DNA from: Melioribacteraceae bacterium
GTDB taxonomy: Bacteria > Bacteroidota > Ignavibacteria > Ignavibacteriales > Melioribacteraceae
DNA length: 64,000 nucleotides
Direction: 5' to 3'
Assembly (NCBI GenBank): GCA_021740785.1
Contig: JAIOZI010000004.1
Location: 1-64,000 of the forward strand
The notes beneath the pieces are model-generated. The model ran no database searches. It was not told the DNA's origin and saw nothing but the letters and a program-made list of their open reading frames with translations. Positions 61,005 to 64,000 of this stretch are shown in pieces. Made by a program: the position numbers and the translations under genes. Positions within the stretch are counted from its first letter, which is position 1. Every line of letters begins with the position of its first letter.

Positions 61005-61033
61005 ACCGGACTGTGTTTCCGCAGTCCGGTTTA
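61005..61033. terminator. Bidirectional rho-independent terminator
   Basis: Stem ACCGGACTG (61005-61013) and CAGTCCGGT (61022-61030) with an 8-base loop, followed by TTATTT. It sits between convergent arcA and the DUF2892 gene. Confidence 0.85.
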
Positions 61034-61053
61034 TTTAAATAACCTACCTAAAA

Positions 61054-61254
61054 TTATTTTGAATCCGGAACTTTGGTTTTGCAGGTGCTCATACCGAACG
61101 GCAGATAAACAGGGCACCAATTAATTGTTGCTGTAATTATGGGAATAGCGCCGATAATTCCCCACCAGCTTTCATAATAAAAACCGGCTGCAATAATTAA
61201 GACACCTAATATATATCGAATAATTTTATCCGCACTTCCAATATTTTTTATCAT
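61054..61254 (-). CDS. DUF2892 small membrane protein
   Basis: A 66-residue membrane protein with the DUF2892 (YgaP C-terminal-like) pattern: MIKNIGSADKIIRYILGVLI, a second hydrophobic stretch IIGAIPIITATINWCPVYLP, and the Cys pair in NWCPVYLPFGMSTC. The ATG follows GGAGGA. In related proteins this region accompanies rhodanese domains, but here it is alone. Function unknown. Confidence 0.88.
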   Translation of the reverse strand: MIKNIGSADKIIRYILGVLIIAAGFYYESWWGIIGAIPIITATINWCPVYLPFGMSTCKTKVPDSK

Positions 61255-61310
61255 ATCTCCTCCGAGATTTAGTTGTTCACAGGTTTGATGATAAATATTA
61301 CAGAAGGATT

Positions 61311-61799
61311 CTAAAATCTATCATCCACATCATCGAGAGGCAGATCATCGTCTTTGAAAAAATCATCATCATCGAACTTGAATCCATCTTCCAAATCATC
61401 TTCATCATCGACATCATCATTTCGGAAATATGATCTTTCCTCGTCATCAATATAATTTGATCCCGAATCAATTTCCTCAAGAATTCTATTTAATACTTCT
61501 TCACGAATTTCGAGTTTAACCTTAGAGTCCGAGTTATCCGCTTCGGCATCATAATTTTCCATTGCAGCTTCGGTTTGTTCCCACAATACTCGTAATTCTT
61601 TATCGCTAAGTTTAGATAGATTTTCATCAATTTTTGATTCAACAGATCCGAGGAGGTCTTCATTCCATTCACCTTCCTCATTCACCTGGTTATTAAGGCT
61701 TTGCCACAAGGTAGCTTTTTTGTCTTCGGGATCAGGACTTTTTTTCAATTGTCCGATAACATCCTTTGTAATTTTTTTTAATGTTGCAGCCACTTTCAT
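61311..61799 (-). CDS. Highly acidic hypothetical protein
   Basis: A protein of about 162 residues whose C-terminal third is dominated by Asp and Glu (DDEDDLEDGF, FDDDDFFKDDDLPLDDVDDRF). The N-terminal two thirds are helical and basic-acidic mixed (VAATLKKITKDVIGQLKKS). I used the ATG at 61799; a TTG seven codons upstream is an alternative. No domain is recognised. It lies between the S9 peptidase gene and the DUF2892 gene on the same strand. Such acidic tails occur in small regulators and chaperone-like proteins, but nothing specific supports that here. Confidence 0.6.
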   Translation of the reverse strand: MKVAATLKKITKDVIGQLKKSPDPEDKKATLWQSLNNQVNEEGEWNEDLLGSVESKIDENLSKLSDKELRVLWEQTEAAMENYDAEADNSDSKVKLEIREEVLNRILEEIDSGSNYIDDEERSYFRNDDVDDEDDLEDGFKFDDDDFFKDDDLPLDDVDDRF

Positions 61800-61877
61800 T
61801 CTCTCTTTTTTGTTAAACAATCCAATAATTGAGCGAGAAAATATATATTAAAAGTTTTTTAAAAGTATATTAATTTT

Positions 61878-64000
61878 TCACAAATTTCTTTTCCAAAAAT
61901 CCACCATAGTTTTCATCAAATGGGTGAATGCCGGCATATCCGAAATTCCATGTTTCCGCATCGGGTAAATCATCATCTCGAACAGTTTACCGGCTTTGAA
62001 TAATTCATCGGCAAACGCCCATGCATTCTGGATATGCACATTATCATCGTATGTACCGTGAACTAGCAAAAGTCTGCCGTGTAAATTTTTAGCACTCTTT
62101 ACAAAAGATGTAATTTCATAACCTTTGGGATTAATATCAGGAGTTTTCATTGCGAACTCCGCCCATTTCGTATCGTAATAATGCCAGTCGCTAACGGCTG
62201 CAACTGCAATTCCGGCTTTAAATTCCGTCGAGTTTGTCATGGCATTAAGAGTAAAACTCCCGCCGCCGCTCCATCCCCAGATTCCAACCCTGTTTTCATC
62301 AATCCATTTTTGATTCTTAAACCAACGAACCGCATCAACCAGATCCTTTAATTCCTTCGGACCGGACATTACCATCGAAACCGTATTTTCTAATTTTTTA
62401 CTTATCCCGGTTGCGCTGCGGTTATCGATCAAAGCAACAAGGTATCCTTCATTTAGCAGTACGTTGTTGAAATAAGTCCAGAAAGTCCAACTATCCTGCA
62501 CCTGCGGAGCCGAGGGACCGCCGTAAATAAAAACAACAAGCGGATAAGCTTTATCTTCATCAAAGTCAGCCGGCTTGTAGAGCATGGCAGGAAGATCAAA
62601 ACCATCTTCGGCTTCAATTGTAAAAATTTCCGGCAAAGCAATTTTATTTTCTTCAACCAAATCAACTCTCGATTCTGCAAATGTTTCCAGAAGCTCTCCG
62701 TTTTCATTAAAAAGTTTCAATGAGTTTGGCTGACTTGCGCTATTAAATTTATCAACAAAAAAATCTCCAACAGGCGAACAGGCAACTGCATGTGTCCCTT
62801 CTCCTTGGGTAAGTTTCACCAAACTGCTTCCGTCAAAATTAATTTTATAGAGATGTTTTTCAAGGTGAGATTCTTTTTGTGAAGTAAAGTAAATAATTTC
62901 GCTTTCCTCATTTACGGCTGTAATACCGCCGCGAAGCCAGGCTACTCCCGAAGCGGATGATTTTACAGCCCACTCTCCGTCTGTGATTTGATTAATCAGG
63001 TTTCCCTCATAATCATAAAGATAAAGATGCGCATAACCGTTTCGCTCCGATCCCCAAATGAATCTATCCGAGTTTTTCAAAAAGTACAGGTCGTCATTTA
63101 TATTTACCCAGGCAGTATCTGTTTCCTTTAAAATATGTTTTACCTTCCCGGTTGACTTATCGGCGAAGTATAGATCAAGTTGGGTCTGCATTCTATTCAT
63201 TGTTTGAATGCTTACATGCTTATTATCCGGCAGCCAATTCACACGGCAGACATATTCATAATCATTTATATCAATCCATGTTATGTTTTGATCTATCAAT
63301 GATGCGACTCCGACTTTCACAATTGGGTTAACTCCGCCGGCTTTAGGATACCGTTGTGTAATTACTTCGGGTATTTGCTGACGGTAATCAACATAATGCA
63401 TAATACTTACCGGAGAATCGTCAGTCTGAAGAAAAGCAATTGATTCACCGTCACCCGACCACCAATAACCCGTATCATTTCTACCGAATATTTCTTCCCA
63501 GTAAACCCAAGAAAGAGTTCCATTGAGTAATGTTTCGGAACCGTCTTTTGTTAACCGGATTTCACTGTATTCATCAATATCATATGCGTAAAGATCATTA
63601 TCACGGATGAATGCGAGCTTTGAATTGTCGGGCGAGAGATTCACGGATTTTTCTTCTGCTTCTGTTTCCGTTACCCTTATACATTCATTGTAGTCCGAGC
63701 TCAATAAAAAGATATCTCCATTAATCAAATAGAGCGCCCATTTACCGTCCGACGATATTTGATCCGGCCACCGGAGTGAAAACATTTTATCTTCTCCGAG
63801 ATAACTATTGATACTTTCCAATGCTTGATCCTTATCAAACATCGGTTTGGTTTCATTTGTCCGGGGATTATAAATTTCAATCTCTCTTTCGGATGCAGGC
63901 TTCCTGTAATTTAGAATTACCAAATTACCATCACTAAGCCATTGATAAGAAGCAGTAGTTGAAATCTGTGAAGATGCGCCGCTGAAAATCCAGTCTAGGG
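61878..64000 (-). CDS. DPP-IV-like S9 prolyl peptidase (5' end outside the window)
   Basis: The open frame runs through the right edge without a stop, so the N-terminus is missing and more than 700 residues are visible. An eight-bladed propeller region (YQWLSDG, YAYDIDEYSEIRLT, SWVYWEEIFGRNDTGYWWSG) is followed by an alpha/beta hydrolase domain with nucleophile Ser in GIWGWSGGGSF and the Asp and His in VHGTYDDNVHIQNAW, then the terminal His in MRKHGIS. The ERE-like YWEEIFGR matches the DPP-IV subfamily glutamates that bind the peptide N-terminus. It should release X-Pro dipeptides, usually in the periplasm. A signal peptide would be outside the window. Confidence 0.93.
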   Translation of the reverse strand, partial: LDWIFSGASSQISTTASYQWLSDGNLVILNYRKPASEREIEIYNPRTNETKPMFDKDQALESINSYLGEDKMFSLRWPDQISSDGKWALYLINGDIFLLSSDYNECIRVTETEAEEKSVNLSPDNSKLAFIRDNDLYAYDIDEYSEIRLTKDGSETLLNGTLSWVYWEEIFGRNDTGYWWSGDGESIAFLQTDDSPVSIMHYVDYRQQIPEVITQRYPKAGGVNPIVKVGVASLIDQNITWIDINDYEYVCRVNWLPDNKHVSIQTMNRMQTQLDLYFADKSTGKVKHILKETDTAWVNINDDLYFLKNSDRFIWGSERNGYAHLYLYDYEGNLINQITDGEWAVKSSASGVAWLRGGITAVNEESEIIYFTSQKESHLEKHLYKINFDGSSLVKLTQGEGTHAVACSPVGDFFVDKFNSASQPNSLKLFNENGELLETFAESRVDLVEENKIALPEIFTIEAEDGFDLPAMLYKPADFDEDKAYPLVVFIYGGPSAPQVQDSWTFWTYFNNVLLNEGYLVALIDNRSATGISKKLENTVSMVMSGPKELKDLVDAVRWFKNQKWIDENRVGIWGWSGGGSFTLNAMTNSTEFKAGIAVAAVSDWHYYDTKWAEFAMKTPDINPKGYEITSFVKSAKNLHGRLLLVHGTYDDNVHIQNAWAFADELFKAGKLFEMMIYPMRKHGISDMPAFTHLMKTMVDFWKRNL

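Overview
The window is AT-rich bacterial DNA, most likely from an Ignavibacteria-type member of the Bacteroidota/Chlorobi group. Two secreted proteins end in type IX secretion C-terminal domains with the YPNPFNPTTKISY style of motif. There is a PorV/PorQ-like outer-membrane protein, Shine-Dalgarno sequences are often weak, and short palindromic repeats are abundant between genes. The lineage is inferred from these traits, not from a marker gene.

Layout. (1) 1-24.9 kb, nearly all on the minus strand, is a defence and mobile-DNA island. It holds a membrane-anchored nuclease, a Fic protein with an AbiEi-like N-terminus, a 960-residue STAND-like P-loop protein with helical repeats, small unknown genes, a DUF4209/HEPN-like protein, and a type I restriction-modification locus (hsdM, hsdS, hsdR) interrupted by a GmrSD-type DUF262/DUF1524 gene and followed by a YgjP-like metallopeptidase and a truncated exonuclease. 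A RelE-type toxin with an XRE-ImmA/IrrE partner and an ABC-three-component system follow. (2) 25.0-29.6 kb, plus strand, is a mobile-element core: unknown gene, excisionase-like HTH, tyrosine recombinase, and primase-polymerase/SF3-type helicase. (3) 29.8-35.6 kb is a tightly overlapped five-gene cassette: radical SAM enzyme, ABC ATPase, permease, substrate-binding lipoprotein, and an 809-residue protein whose C-terminal part is a mannitol-dehydrogenase-type domain. I do not recognise this combination, and it is the best candidate for an undescribed system here. (4) A second tyrosine recombinase (35.6-36.65 kb) points at a 3' fragment of a tRNA-Thr(TGT) gene (36.73-36.78 kb) followed by a terminator. 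This looks like the right attachment site of the island. No intact tRNA-Thr was seen in the window, so the left end probably lies before position 1.

(5) 37-43.7 kb is housekeeping DNA with visibly higher GC: hldD, metH and a CocE/NonD hydrolase. (6) 44-58.4 kb is a second accessory stretch, almost entirely plus-strand. It holds a TcmP/DUF5131 pair, several short secreted or barrel-like proteins, two type IX secretion substrates, a PIN/RHH module, a MazEF module, a PorV-like protein and a HEPN/MNT pair with a frameshifted HEPN gene. About eight copies of a roughly 70-bp repeat lie just 3' of these genes, which gives the region a cassette-array look, although no integron integrase is present. 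(7) 58.5-64 kb returns to housekeeping genes: an M29 aminopeptidase with arginine deiminase, a DUF2892 protein, an acidic unknown protein and a DPP-IV-like S9 peptidase that runs off the right edge.

How they work together: the left island combines at least five probable anti-phage or addiction modules with its own integration and replication genes, and carries a probable nutrient-uptake/biosynthetic cassette next to its integrase. Several short palindromic repeats have entered coding sequence in the island's recombinase and excisionase genes, which indicates active repeat spread.
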